Both the position numbers and the translations under genes were made by a program. From Roseibacillus ishigakijimensis (lineage in GTDB: Bacteria > Verrucomicrobiota > Verrucomicrobiia > Verrucomicrobiales > Akkermansiaceae), in the NCBI RefSeq assembly GCF_016595415.1, contig NZ_JAENIO010000015.1, forward strand, positions 20,078 to 84,077: a stretch of DNA of 64,000 nt, given 5' to 3'. The notes beneath the pieces were generated by a model. It was not told where the DNA came from and did no database searches. It saw nothing but the letters and a program-made list of their open reading frames with translations. Shown one piece after another: positions 36,312 to 44,541 of this stretch (its first letter is position 1; every line of letters begins with the position of its first letter).

Positions 36312-37694
36312 TCACGAGCTCGCGAGAGCCTCAAGCAGCTTAGGGTGAATTCCTCCGAAGCCGCCATTGCTGAGCACGGCCACCAAATCGCCCTCGCGGG
36401 CTTCTGCCACCGTCCAGGCCACGATATCCTCGACATTGGAAATGCTGCGGGCATCCCCTCCGGCGGCGTTGATATCGGCAATCAACTGCGGGACATCGAG
36501 CAGGGCCTCCTGCGCAATCTGCCCCACCTCGAGCACCGGGGGGACCACGGCCAGATCCGCTTTCGCCAAGGCGCCCGCGAGGTTCCCCTTGTGGGCCTCC
36601 TGACGCATGGTGTTGGAGCGCGGCTCAAGAATCACCAGCAAGCGTCTTCCGGGGTAACCCTGACGCAGGCCATCGATGACCTGCTCCACGGCGGTGGGAT
36701 GGTGGGCAAAGTCGTCAATGACGGTGACCCCCCGCACCTCGCCGCGCACTTCCTGGCGGCGCTTGATGCCAGCAAAAGAAGCTAGTCCCTCGCGAATCTC
36801 CTCCTCGCTCAAGCCCGCCTGCCGCGCCACGCAAACGGCCATCGCGGCATTGCGCACATTGAACTCACCCGTCATGGGCAGGAAAAAGGACTCGCCATTG
36901 AGCTGGAAAGAAGTTCCGCCATCCGCACCGGTGATCTCGCTGATGCGGACCTGGCAGTTTTCCCCCATCCCGACCAACTGAATGGGGCAAGGGGCGGCCT
37001 CCACCAAGGTCAGGGAGTTGGCGCAATCGCCATTGAGAAAGGCCACGCCATTACCCGGCACGATGCGCAGGAGTCGGGAAAAAGTGAGCAACACCGCATC
37101 GAGGTCGGCATAGATGTCGGCGTGATCGAACTCGATATTGTTGATCACCGCTACCTCGGGCAAGTAGTGGAGAAACTTGGAGCGCTTGTCAAAAAAGGCA
37201 GTGTCGTATTCATCGCCCTCCAGCACCACGAATTCAGAATCGGTGAACTCCGCGCCGCGCTCGAAGTTCTTGGGCACGCCCCCGATCATGTGGCTGGGAT
37301 TGCGCCCCGCCGCCTTCAGGAGCCAGGCCACCAGCGAACTGGTGGTGGTCTTGCCATGGGTGCCGGCGATGACGAGATTGCGCTTTCCCCGGAGGAAATG
37401 CTCTTTCAAGACCTCGGGCAGTGATTGGTAAAGCAGCTTGCGGTCAAGAACTTCCTCCGCCTCTTCATTGCCCCGGCTCACCGCGTTGCCCACGATGATG
37501 GTATCGGCGCTGGCGGGGATGTTCTCACGCCGGTAGCCCTCGAAAAGCTCGATGCCCTCGCTCTCGAGAAAGGTGGACATGGGCGGATAGACATTGGCAT
37601 CGGAGCCGGTGACCTCGAATCCCGCGCGCTTCATCGCCGCCGCCACCGAGCCCATCGCCGTCCCGCAAATACCAATAAAGTGAAAGTGCCTCAC
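36312..37694 (-). CDS. mpl: UDP-N-acetylmuramate:L-alanyl-gamma-D-glutamyl-meso-diaminopimelate ligase
   Basis: Murein-recycling ligase that attaches recovered tripeptide to UDP-MurNAc. Mur-ligase features are clear: HFHFIGICGTAMGSVAAA (UDP-binding Gly motif), the ATP P-loop AGTHGKTTTSSLVAWLL, EGDEYDTAFFDKRSKFLHY (an Mpl hallmark distinguishing it from MurC), NIEFDHADIY, and DDFAHHPTAV. The homology begins at a GTG at 37694; the frame is open to an ATG at 37754, giving a 20-residue extension with no family similarity. About 460 residues, normal for Mpl. Confidence 0.95.
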   Translation of the reverse strand: MRHFHFIGICGTAMGSVAAAMKRAGFEVTGSDANVYPPMSTFLESEGIELFEGYRRENIPASADTIIVGNAVSRGNEEAEEVLDRKLLYQSLPEVLKEHFLRGKRNLVIAGTHGKTTTSSLVAWLLKAAGRNPSHMIGGVPKNFERGAEFTDSEFVVLEGDEYDTAFFDKRSKFLHYLPEVAVINNIEFDHADIYADLDAVLLTFSRLLRIVPGNGVAFLNGDCANSLTLVEAAPCPIQLVGMGENCQVRISEITGADGGTSFQLNGESFFLPMTGEFNVRNAAMAVCVARQAGLSEEEIREGLASFAGIKRRQEVRGEVRGVTVIDDFAHHPTAVEQVIDGLRQGYPGRRLLVILEPRSNTMRQEAHKGNLAGALAKADLAVVPPVLEVGQIAQEALLDVPQLIADINAAGGDARSISNVEDIVAWTVAEAREGDLVAVLSNGGFGGIHPKLLEALASS

Positions 37695-37885
37695 GGCTGT
37701 AGCCAAGCGGATTGTGGGCACGGGGAAAAGCCCGCGCCCAAAAATCAGCGTCATCCCCCACCCTTGGCCCCTTCAACGCAAGCCCTCTCGGCATGTCCGC
37801 TGCCCTCCAACCCCCAAGCGACGGTGGAGCGTAGACACAACCCCGCAAGAAACCACCCCGTCCCGATGCCGGAGAAACCGCGTCC

Positions 37886-37948
37886 CGATGCCGGAGGCAT
37901 CTCAGCTAGTAGCCGGCGGTTGAGCGCAGCGACACCACCGGAAAGGCC
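37886..37948 (+). repeat. REP-type palindromic repeat, left flank of the RAYT gene
   Basis: The 56 bp at 37886-37941 consist of a small palindrome GATGCCGGAGGCATC, the linker TCAGCTAGTAG, and a larger stem beginning CCGGCGGT and ending ACCACCGG. They recur inverted at 38484-38539 with about 93% identity. A 31-bp section of the stem plus its flank (37918-37948) recurs exactly at 38692-38722. A truncated copy of the small palindrome precedes it at about 37864. Confidence 0.85.
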
Positions 37949-37985
37949 TTTATTGAGCATCCCGGAGGGATGCCAGCGTCCTTCG

Positions 37986-38426
37986 TCAATCCAGATATTG
38001 TGGGTCGTAACTCACCCCGGATTTTTCTAGAAATTCGACCAACTCCTCGCGAAACGATCTCGACCGATGGTGCTCTTCCTGCCTCGCAATGTAAGCACGC
38101 ACAGCTTCAAGATTGGACGCGCTCACCGTGAGGGCAGCATATCCATCCTGCCACGAAAACGCGGGATTCTTCCCTTTCACCCAGCGAGAAGACGACTTCT
38201 TCAACTCGCGCATGAAATCAGCCAAACAGAGCGTGGCTTTAAGCGAAACCAAGAGGTGGACATGATCCGCGACTCCTCCTACCGCCAGAGATTTTCCTCC
38301 GAGTCCATTGACGACTCCCCCAAGATAATCATGGAGGTCACTGCGCCAATCTCCATGCAAAAGCTTCTCCCGATTCTTGGTAGAAAACACGAGATGATAG
38401 AGCAGGGAAGTGTAGGTCGAAGACAT
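37986..38426 (-). CDS. REP-associated tyrosine transposase (RAYT, IS200/IS605-like TnpA_REP)
   Basis: A 146-residue HUH-family single-strand transposase. The HUH motif is in ADHVHLLVSL and the catalytic Tyr in VRAYIARQEEHHRSRSFREEL, the RAYT-specific C-terminal signature. RAYTs recognise and mobilise the REP palindromes that flank them; here inverted REP copies lie on both sides. ATG 38426 is chosen because family homology begins at SSTYTSLLYHLVFSTK; the frame extends upstream to 38477 through a REP-like palindrome. It appears intact. Confidence 0.92.
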   Translation of the reverse strand: MSSTYTSLLYHLVFSTKNREKLLHGDWRSDLHDYLGGVVNGLGGKSLAVGGVADHVHLLVSLKATLCLADFMRELKKSSSRWVKGKNPAFSWQDGYAALTVSASNLEAVRAYIARQEEHHRSRSFREELVEFLEKSGVSYDPQYLD

Positions 38427-38483
38427 GAGGCACGGTTCTTCAGCTGGCACCCCTCCGGGGTGCTTGTTCTCCCTCATCAGGAT

Positions 38484-38539
38484 CCGTTGGTGTCGCTTCG
38501 CTCAACCAACGGCTACTAGCTGAGATGCCTCCGGCATCG
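38484..38539 (-). repeat. REP-type palindromic repeat, right flank of the RAYT gene (inverted copy)
   Basis: An inverted copy of the left-flank repeat. The stem CCGTTGGT/ACCAACGG replaces CCGGCGGT/ACCACCGG of the left copy; several of the changes fall on both arms so that pairing is mostly kept. The linker CTACTAGCTGA and the GATGCCTCCGGCATC palindrome are conserved. Confidence 0.85.
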
Positions 38540-38806
38540 CAAAAGGGCTCCCATGGTCGTTGATTGGCTCAGCACCCTCGCCCTTATCCAATCAGAGACC
38601 TAACAAATTGAAAGAGAAAAAATTCCCAACCAAAAAGCAGTATGAAATGGCACCACCCCGGAGTGCTGGTGCGCGTTTCACAGAACCCAGTGGTTGAGCG
38701 CAGCGACACCACCGGAAAGGCCGCATCCCGTCCCAATGCCGGAGGCATTAAGACAGGCCACCCTCGTTGAGGCGGAATCCCCTCAAGGCCCGCAGGAACT
38801 CTACCC
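38540..38806. repeat. Gene-free spacer with a third REP copy
   Basis: No coding region is visible between the right RAYT flank and the ABC-F gene. It contains a further hairpin (GCACCACCCCGGAGTGCTGGTGC region, about 38651-38673) and a third REP copy at 38692-38750 in the same orientation as the left flank, 31 bp of which are identical to it. The rest is unremarkable AT-richer sequence. Confidence 0.75.
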
Positions 38807-40423
38807 TTACTCGGCGGTCACCGCGGCGCGATCGTCATCGAGCCCACTCTTCTCCAGGAAGTAGTCATAGCCCCCGGCATAGCGAGTGAGGGTGCCGTTG
38901 TTGACGTGCAAGGTGGTCTCCGCCAGCGAGCGGATGAAGTGCACATCGTGGGAAATGAAGACCAGGGTGCCGGTGTAATTCTTCAATCCCTGCACCAGCG
39001 CATCGATGGAATTGATATCGAGGTGAGTTGTGGGCTCGTCCATCAAGAGCAAATTGGGCGGATCGACCAGGAACTTGACCAGATTCAGGCGCGACTTCTC
39101 GCCCCCGGAGAGAACCCGCACCCGCTTGTCGACATCGGCCCGGCGGAAGAGGAAGGAGCCCAACACGGCACGCACTTCGTCTTCTGCCAAGGTGGTGTTG
39201 GCTCCCATCACTTCATCGAGCACGGTGTTGTCCTCATTCAAGGAGTCCACCCGGTGCTGGGAGAAGTAGCCCATCTTGGTGAGGTAGCCAATCTTGCGCT
39301 CCCCGCCCGCGAGGTCGAGGTGCCCGGCGATGATTTTCAGCAGAGTCGACTTACCCGCCCCATTGGGACCCACGAGCACGATTTTTTCGCCTTTTTCCAA
39401 GACCAAATCGAGACCGTCGTAGATGACCTTGTCGCCGTAGGCCTGCTTGACCTTCTCCAGCTCCACGAGCTTCTGGTTCGGCCGCGGCGGCTCGGGAAAA
39501 TTGAATTTGAACACTTTGCGCGGAGCCCGGGGCTTCTGCATCTTGTCCTTCATCTTATCAAGCTGCTTCATGCGGTCCTGCACCTGCGAGGCCTTGGAGC
39601 CGACATTGCGGAAGCGGTCGATGAACTCCTGCACCCGGTCCATCTCCTTCTTGTGATTGCGCCAGGCCTGCATCTTCTGCTCGTAGCGTTCCTTGCGCTG
39701 CTTTTGATAAGAAGAATAATTGCCGGTGTAGCTGACTAGCTCCATGGCTTCGGGGTCGATCTCGACCACTTGCTCCACGAGCCCGTCCATGAAGTCGCGG
39801 TCGTGGGAAATCATTAGAATCGCACCGGGATAGTTGCTCAAGTAACGCTGGAACCAGAGCAAGGACATGAGGTCGAGGTGGTTGGTGGGCTCGTCCATCA
39901 TGAGGAGGTCGGGCTCCATCACGAGGAGGCGCGCGATGTGGGCCCGCATGACCCAACCGCCGGAGAATTCCCGCGCAGGCTTCTCGAAGTCCTCTTGCTT
40001 GAAGCCGAGACCGGCGAGGATCTTCTTCGCCTTGGGCTCCAAGGCATAGCCATTGAGCTCGTTGAAACGGTCCTGGGCCTTGGCGAACTCCGGGGTATCG
40101 AGCTTGCCCGAGCTCTCGCCCTCGCGGATAGCGCGCAAAATGGAGACCATCTCATCATCGATCCCCATCGCAATCTCAAGCACGGTCTCATCGGTCGGAT
40201 CGCCCGCTTCCTGGGCGAGAAAGCCCATAATGGCGTATTCGTCGCGATCCACGGTGCCCTCGTCCATCGGTTCTTCGTCGAGGATGATCTTGAAGAGGGT
40301 GGACTTGCCCGCGCCATTGGGACCGACCAGGGCCACGCGTTCGCCCCAGTTCACGGTCAGATTGGCTTCGCGAAAGAGCGTGCGCCCGCCCATGGCCTTG
40401 GTGAGATTCTTGATGGTCAGCAT
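38807..40423 (-). CDS. ABC-F family ATPase (Uup/EttA-like translation factor group)
   Basis: A 538-residue protein with two ABC cassettes and no membrane segments. Walker A GPNGAGKS occurs in both halves (ALVGPNGAGKSTLFK and VLVGPNGAGKSTLLK). ABC signatures are FSGGWVMRAHIARLL and LSGGEKSRLNLVKFL, and Walker B are LLMMDEPTNHLDL and LLLMDEPTTHLDI. The inter-domain linker is charged, with MDRVQEFIDRFRNVGSKASQVQDRMKQLDKM. ABC-F proteins act on ribosomes, some giving antibiotic protection. ATG 40423 gives the standard MLTIKNL start; the upstream open frame is not conserved-looking. Confidence 0.94.
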   Translation of the reverse strand: MLTIKNLTKAMGGRTLFREANLTVNWGERVALVGPNGAGKSTLFKIILDEEPMDEGTVDRDEYAIMGFLAQEAGDPTDETVLEIAMGIDDEMVSILRAIREGESSGKLDTPEFAKAQDRFNELNGYALEPKAKKILAGLGFKQEDFEKPAREFSGGWVMRAHIARLLVMEPDLLMMDEPTNHLDLMSLLWFQRYLSNYPGAILMISHDRDFMDGLVEQVVEIDPEAMELVSYTGNYSSYQKQRKERYEQKMQAWRNHKKEMDRVQEFIDRFRNVGSKASQVQDRMKQLDKMKDKMQKPRAPRKVFKFNFPEPPRPNQKLVELEKVKQAYGDKVIYDGLDLVLEKGEKIVLVGPNGAGKSTLLKIIAGHLDLAGGERKIGYLTKMGYFSQHRVDSLNEDNTVLDEVMGANTTLAEDEVRAVLGSFLFRRADVDKRVRVLSGGEKSRLNLVKFLVDPPNLLLMDEPTTHLDINSIDALVQGLKNYTGTLVFISHDVHFIRSLAETTLHVNNGTLTRYAGGYDYFLEKSGLDDDRAAVTAE

Positions 40424-40490
40424 TTGCGGGCGCAACCATGCGAATCTTTCCCCACCTTTCAACCCTTGATTCGTCTTTTGGATGGGAAAA

Positions 40491-42191
40491 TCACTTTCCC
40501 TTTGAAAAGCTGAAGGACTTTGTCTCTGGCTGGGAAGAGAGAACAAGATTGCCTTTTCCCATTCGATAACGGCGGCGAAGCCACCAGCAAGAGCCATGAA
40601 CCACAGCAATTATCGCCGAGGCAACAAGCAGACACCAACTCCCGTCCATCCGCCCTTGCAGCCAGCGCGTCGCGTTCAACAAGAAGAGCAGAAGGAGGGC
40701 CCAAGTCATGAGGAAGTAGCCCCACTTAGCAGTATGGCTTTTGATTCGATCCCGGGGTGAATCCGGGAAGGTCTCGCAATTCAACCAGAGATTGAAAGTC
40801 CAAATAATCTGAGGACGGACCAGCGCCCACGACAACAAGACGACGAGAAACAGTTCCAACCACCCGTCGCCCCAGCGAAAAATGCCGAAAGCACTCACAA
40901 AACCCAAGGTCAGAACCTGAGGCACAAGGAACAGAGCAAACCGGAAGTAATACTCCTTGAGGAACATGCGGAAGATTTTCTTCTCCGAGATCGGAAAGAG
41001 CGCCAGTAAAGTCACCTCTCTCATCCCCCCGGCAGAAAGCCTGCGGAAGGCCATCTGACACACCCCAGAAGGACTCGAACCGTTCATCATGCACAAAGTG
41101 ATCCACCAAGAACTAGAAAAAGAAAAATCCCGCATCGAAAAATAGTCATAGTCTCCAATAAAGTCGGTCATTGAAAGTCCCCGAACCGCCGCAGCCAACC
41201 ACAACCCACCAATCACCAGAGCGAAGAAAAGAGAGCAGACGAAGGCGCCCGACAACGGTCGAAACCAAAGAACCTCCCCGAGTTCCCGTTCCTCTTTCGA
41301 AAGGACCAGATTCAACGGGCGCGAACCCCAGCTGGGCTTCGGCCCTTGTCTGTTCAGTCCCACTGCTGTAGCGGCTTTCTCACCGACCGCTTCTTCCCGA
41401 GCTCCTGCGGCGGCCAGCCCAGTCCAAGTATCGAGCAGACGAAAATTCCTTTTCATTCGTCCCCAGAGAAGCACGGTGCCCACAACGACTAGAAGAGACA
41501 AGAACGGCCCCAAGAGCCCTGCCTCCAGCCACCGGGACGGTGCAAAGGCAAGTAAGCGTGACAACCAAACAGACTCATCCCAATCGCGCCAAGGATCGGC
41601 GAGTTGCAAAATCGGCAAAAAGAAAGACAACACCCCCAAGAGAAGTCCTATCCTGAGCCAAGGAATCCGACTGAGCCCCTTGCGCAAAAACTGCCAGGAG
41701 ATTCCGAGCAAGGGCCACAGGAGCCAGCCCAATCCGCGAAGCCAAGCTTGCCCAAAAGACATCGGGCTGGAGACGAAGAGCAAGACCGCCAACAGAACAA
41801 AGCCAACCAGAAAGAGAGGCACTTTCCAAAACGAATACTTCCAGACTGCGCGATCACTGACGGGCAGTTGAGAAAGCACCTGCCCATGACGAGGAATGAG
41901 CAAATGCGAACCGACTAAATGGGAAGCTATCCCCGCCCCCACCAGTCCGACCGCCAAAAGGCGCAGGCTCCCGATGGCTTCTCCTGACTCCAAAAAAACC
42001 AGCAGACTAAAGAAAAAGAGAGCAAGAACCCCGGTTCCGTAGAGCGGGACACGCAACAAGAGGCCAAGCCGTCTTCGATACCGGAGCCACAGACCTCCCT
42101 CGGCAGGCACTCCCCGAGCCTGCTGGAGAGCGGCTTGGCGAAACCTCGCCTCGTGCTCTCTATTGCGAAATTGAAACGGCCCCCAGTTCAT
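40491..42191 (-). CDS. Multi-spanning ABC transporter permease-like membrane protein
   Basis: A 566-residue integral membrane protein with roughly 12 hydrophobic segments in two groups, separated by a long cytoplasmic loop (about residues 255-315). It starts 20 bp after the ATP-binding gene on the same strand, so the two form an exporter-type ABC pair. I recognise no conserved family motif beyond the general ABC-2-like organisation. The AT content and codon bias are looser than in the neighbouring housekeeping genes. Cargo unknown. Confidence 0.75.
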   Translation of the reverse strand: MNWGPFQFRNREHEARFRQAALQQARGVPAEGGLWLRYRRRLGLLLRVPLYGTGVLALFFFSLLVFLESGEAIGSLRLLAVGLVGAGIASHLVGSHLLIPRHGQVLSQLPVSDRAVWKYSFWKVPLFLVGFVLLAVLLFVSSPMSFGQAWLRGLGWLLWPLLGISWQFLRKGLSRIPWLRIGLLLGVLSFFLPILQLADPWRDWDESVWLSRLLAFAPSRWLEAGLLGPFLSLLVVVGTVLLWGRMKRNFRLLDTWTGLAAAGAREEAVGEKAATAVGLNRQGPKPSWGSRPLNLVLSKEERELGEVLWFRPLSGAFVCSLFFALVIGGLWLAAAVRGLSMTDFIGDYDYFSMRDFSFSSSWWITLCMMNGSSPSGVCQMAFRRLSAGGMREVTLLALFPISEKKIFRMFLKEYYFRFALFLVPQVLTLGFVSAFGIFRWGDGWLELFLVVLLSWALVRPQIIWTFNLWLNCETFPDSPRDRIKSHTAKWGYFLMTWALLLLFLLNATRWLQGRMDGSWCLLVASAIIAVVHGSCWWLRRRYRMGKGNLVLSSQPETKSFSFSKGK

Positions 42192-42211
42192 TTTCTCCTC
42201 TCTTTGTGATT

Positions 42212-42931
42212 TCAGAAATCCATCAGATTGCGCAAGTGAGGATCCCCCGCCCGGGCCTTTTCTTCCAACTCGGGCACAGCGCCATCATGGAGCACCACCC
42301 CACCCGCCACCACCGTTACCCGCGGGGCAAAGTCCCGCACCATCTCGATCAGTTGGGTCGAAAAAACGACTAAAGCGCCCTCCGCCAGCCCTTCCCGGAT
42401 CAGCTGACGCAGGGTGCGCAGGCCTTGAGCATCCATGCCGGATGCAAAAGGCTCGTCGAGGAGCCAAATGGGTGGGCGCAAAGTCGCCAGAATGACCAGC
42501 GCGACTTTGTAGCGCTGGCCGCGAGAGAGTTGCGCGACCGGCTTTTCCCGCAGGGCAAGAATCCCAAACCGCTCCATCCACTCCGCAGCCTCCTCTTCTA
42601 GACCCCGGCGAAACACCTGCCAGAGCCGGGCCATGGTCGCGAGGTTAACAAGGGCATTTTCCTCCGGGAATAGCGCTGGTTCGTCTCCGAGAAAGTAAAG
42701 CTGCCGTCGCAGGGCCAGATCCTCACGAGTGAAGCGTTGACCGTCGATGCGCACTTCACCCGACTCGGGCCCGACCAACCCCGCCAGCACGCGAAGCATG
42801 GTCGTCTTGCCTGCACCATTGACTCCCATCAGCGCGACCAGTTCGCCCTCCGTCCCCTGCCAATTCACCCCGCTCAAGACGTCCTGCTTGCCAAAGCGCT
42901 TCCAGACCTCACACAATTCCACTCGAGCCAT
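42212..42931 (-). CDS. ABC transporter ATP-binding protein
   Basis: A 239-residue ABC ATPase: Walker A MGVNGAGKTTML, signature LSRGQRYKVALV (LSRGQ instead of LSGGQ), Walker B IWLLDEPFASGMD and an H-loop VVFSTQ in which the usual His is replaced (STQ). ATG 42931 is preferred over the upstream frame start at 42967, since homology begins at MARVELCEVWKRFG. It is encoded directly before the permease. The missing switch His suggests low or altered ATPase activity. Confidence 0.88.
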   Translation of the reverse strand: MARVELCEVWKRFGKQDVLSGVNWQGTEGELVALMGVNGAGKTTMLRVLAGLVGPESGEVRIDGQRFTREDLALRRQLYFLGDEPALFPEENALVNLATMARLWQVFRRGLEEEAAEWMERFGILALREKPVAQLSRGQRYKVALVILATLRPPIWLLDEPFASGMDAQGLRTLRQLIREGLAEGALVVFSTQLIEMVRDFAPRVTVVAGGVVLHDGAVPELEEKARAGDPHLRNLMDF

Positions 42932-43016
42932 TTCCTCAAGAACTGCCCGAATCCCTTCCTCCCGCAAAGCAAAAATATTTTGACCGCTCCTTTCAGCCTC
43001 GCCCCACTCCTGAAAA

Positions 43017-43030
43017 GTTGACTCGTCAAC
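43017..43030. promoter_or_regulatory. Candidate operator box upstream of sulfatase 1
   Basis: An inverted repeat GTTGACTCGTCAAC (6-bp arms, 2-bp centre), 47 bp before the sulfatase start. A matching box TTGACCAGTCAA lies before the BNR gene, and a half-conserved one lies before sulfatase 2. Confidence 0.45.
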
Positions 43031-43076
43031 TCACTCCACTTTGCAAGGGGCGCTTACCTGCCGCGTAAAAGCCTTC

Positions 43077-44498
43077 ATGCGTCTCTGGCTTTTGTTTCTC
43101 CTCGCTCCCCTGCTCGCTGTCGCGCAGCCCAATATCATCCTCATGCTGAGCGATGACCTAGGTTATGGCGAGATTCAGCACCTCAATCCCGAGCGGGGAA
43201 AAATTCCCACCCCGCACTTCGACGAACTGGCCCGCAGCGGGATGACCTTCACCGATGCCCACAGCGCGTCCTCGGTCTGCACGCCCACCCGCTACACCCT
43301 GCTCACCGGTCGCTACTCCTGGCGCACCCGCTTGCAAAAAGGCGTCCTCACCGGCGGGCCCTCGCTCATTGCCCCCGACCGGGTCACCTTGCCCAAGCTC
43401 CTTTCCCAAGCTGGCTACGAGACCGCCATCATCGGTAAGTGGCATCTCGGCATGCTCTACGATGGCGAACACGTGCAGGGAAAGGTCGCGGTGGGAGCGA
43501 AGGTGACCCACGGCCCCCTCGATCGCGGGGGCTTCGACTTCTTCCGCGGTTTTCACCACGCCCGGCAGATGGATGTCTGGATCGAGGACGACCGGGTGAG
43601 CGAACGCATCGAGCCCATCGAGATGCTCCCGCGACTCACCGAAGCAGCCGTGGCCTTCATCCAGAAGCGGGAGAAGGGCGACGCGCCCTTCTTCCTCTAC
43701 CTCCCCTGGAACTCGCCCCACAGCCCGGTGGTGCCGACCAAGGAATGGCAGGGGCGCAGCGGGCTCAATGCCCACGCGGATTTCGTGATGCAGACCGACG
43801 ACAGCCATGGTCGGGTGATGGCTGCACTACGCGAAAGCGGTTTGCTCGAGAACACCCTCGTCATTGTCTCCTCCGACAACGGCACCTCGGCTCCCACTGC
43901 CAAAAAGGACGAATTGGAAAAGATGGGCCACTTTCCCAGTGGGGACCTGCGGGGCTCCAAGGCCGACCTCTGGGAGGGCGGCCACCGCGTGCCCTTCTTC
44001 GTCTCTTGGCCCGGCACCACCGAGGCCGGGAGCCAATGCGACGACTTGATTTGCCAGAGCGACGTTTTTGCCACTGTGGCGGAAATCGTCGGGACCGGTT
44101 ACGAGGACCCCACCGCACCCGATAGCTTCAGCTTCTGGCCCCAGTTGCAGGGAAAGCCCGCCGCCCGGCCCCGGCCCCCGGTCGTGCATCACAGTCATGC
44201 CGGACACTTTGCGGTGCGCACCCGGGAGTGGAAGCTCGTGCTCTGCCCAGGCTCAGGCGGCTGGAGCGCACCCCGTCCGGCGGTCGCGCTGAAGAAGGGC
44301 CTCCCCACCCAGCAGCTCTATCGCTTGCCGGAGAGCCTCGCCGAGCGTGACGAACAACAAGAAGACCATCCGGCGAAGGCGGCTGAATTGCGCGCGCTCT
44401 TGCAAGACCTCATCGCCCATGGCCGCAGCACCCCCGGACCGAAGCTGGCGAATGACGCTCCCATCGTGCTCGAAAAATGGCGTCCCGATGGTGATTGA
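43077..44498 (+). CDS. Secreted sulfatase (arylsulfatase family, S1)
   Basis: Hydrolyses sulfate esters. A 473-residue exported protein (signal peptide to about residue 17). It has PNIILMLSDDLGYG (calcium Asp pair), the formylglycine site with Cys68 in SSVCTPTRYTLLTGR (CxPxR), GKWHLG and SSDNGT (calcium Asp-Asn). The Cys-type signature means it needs a formylglycine-generating enzyme, not encoded here. The downstream BNR protein and second sulfatase suggest a sulfated-polysaccharide locus. ATG 43077 is the first codon giving a proper signal peptide. Confidence 0.95.
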   Translation: MRLWLLFLLAPLLAVAQPNIILMLSDDLGYGEIQHLNPERGKIPTPHFDELARSGMTFTDAHSASSVCTPTRYTLLTGRYSWRTRLQKGVLTGGPSLIAPDRVTLPKLLSQAGYETAIIGKWHLGMLYDGEHVQGKVAVGAKVTHGPLDRGGFDFFRGFHHARQMDVWIEDDRVSERIEPIEMLPRLTEAAVAFIQKREKGDAPFFLYLPWNSPHSPVVPTKEWQGRSGLNAHADFVMQTDDSHGRVMAALRESGLLENTLVIVSSDNGTSAPTAKKDELEKMGHFPSGDLRGSKADLWEGGHRVPFFVSWPGTTEAGSQCDDLICQSDVFATVAEIVGTGYEDPTAPDSFSFWPQLQGKPAARPRPPVVHHSHAGHFAVRTREWKLVLCPGSGGWSAPRPAVALKKGLPTQQLYRLPESLAERDEQQEDHPAKAAELRALLQDLIAHGRSTPGPKLANDAPIVLEKWRPDGD

Positions 44499-44506
44499 CC
44501 AGTCAA
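44495..44506. promoter_or_regulatory. Candidate operator box upstream of the BNR-repeat gene
   Basis: An inverted repeat TTGACCAGTCAA (5-bp arms, 2-bp centre), overlapping the stop codon of sulfatase 1 and lying 36 bp before the next start. It shares TTGACnnGTCAA with the box at 43017-43030. Confidence 0.45.
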
Positions 44507-44541
44507 CCTGCCGCGACGAGGCTGTTCCGCTCTTTCCATTC

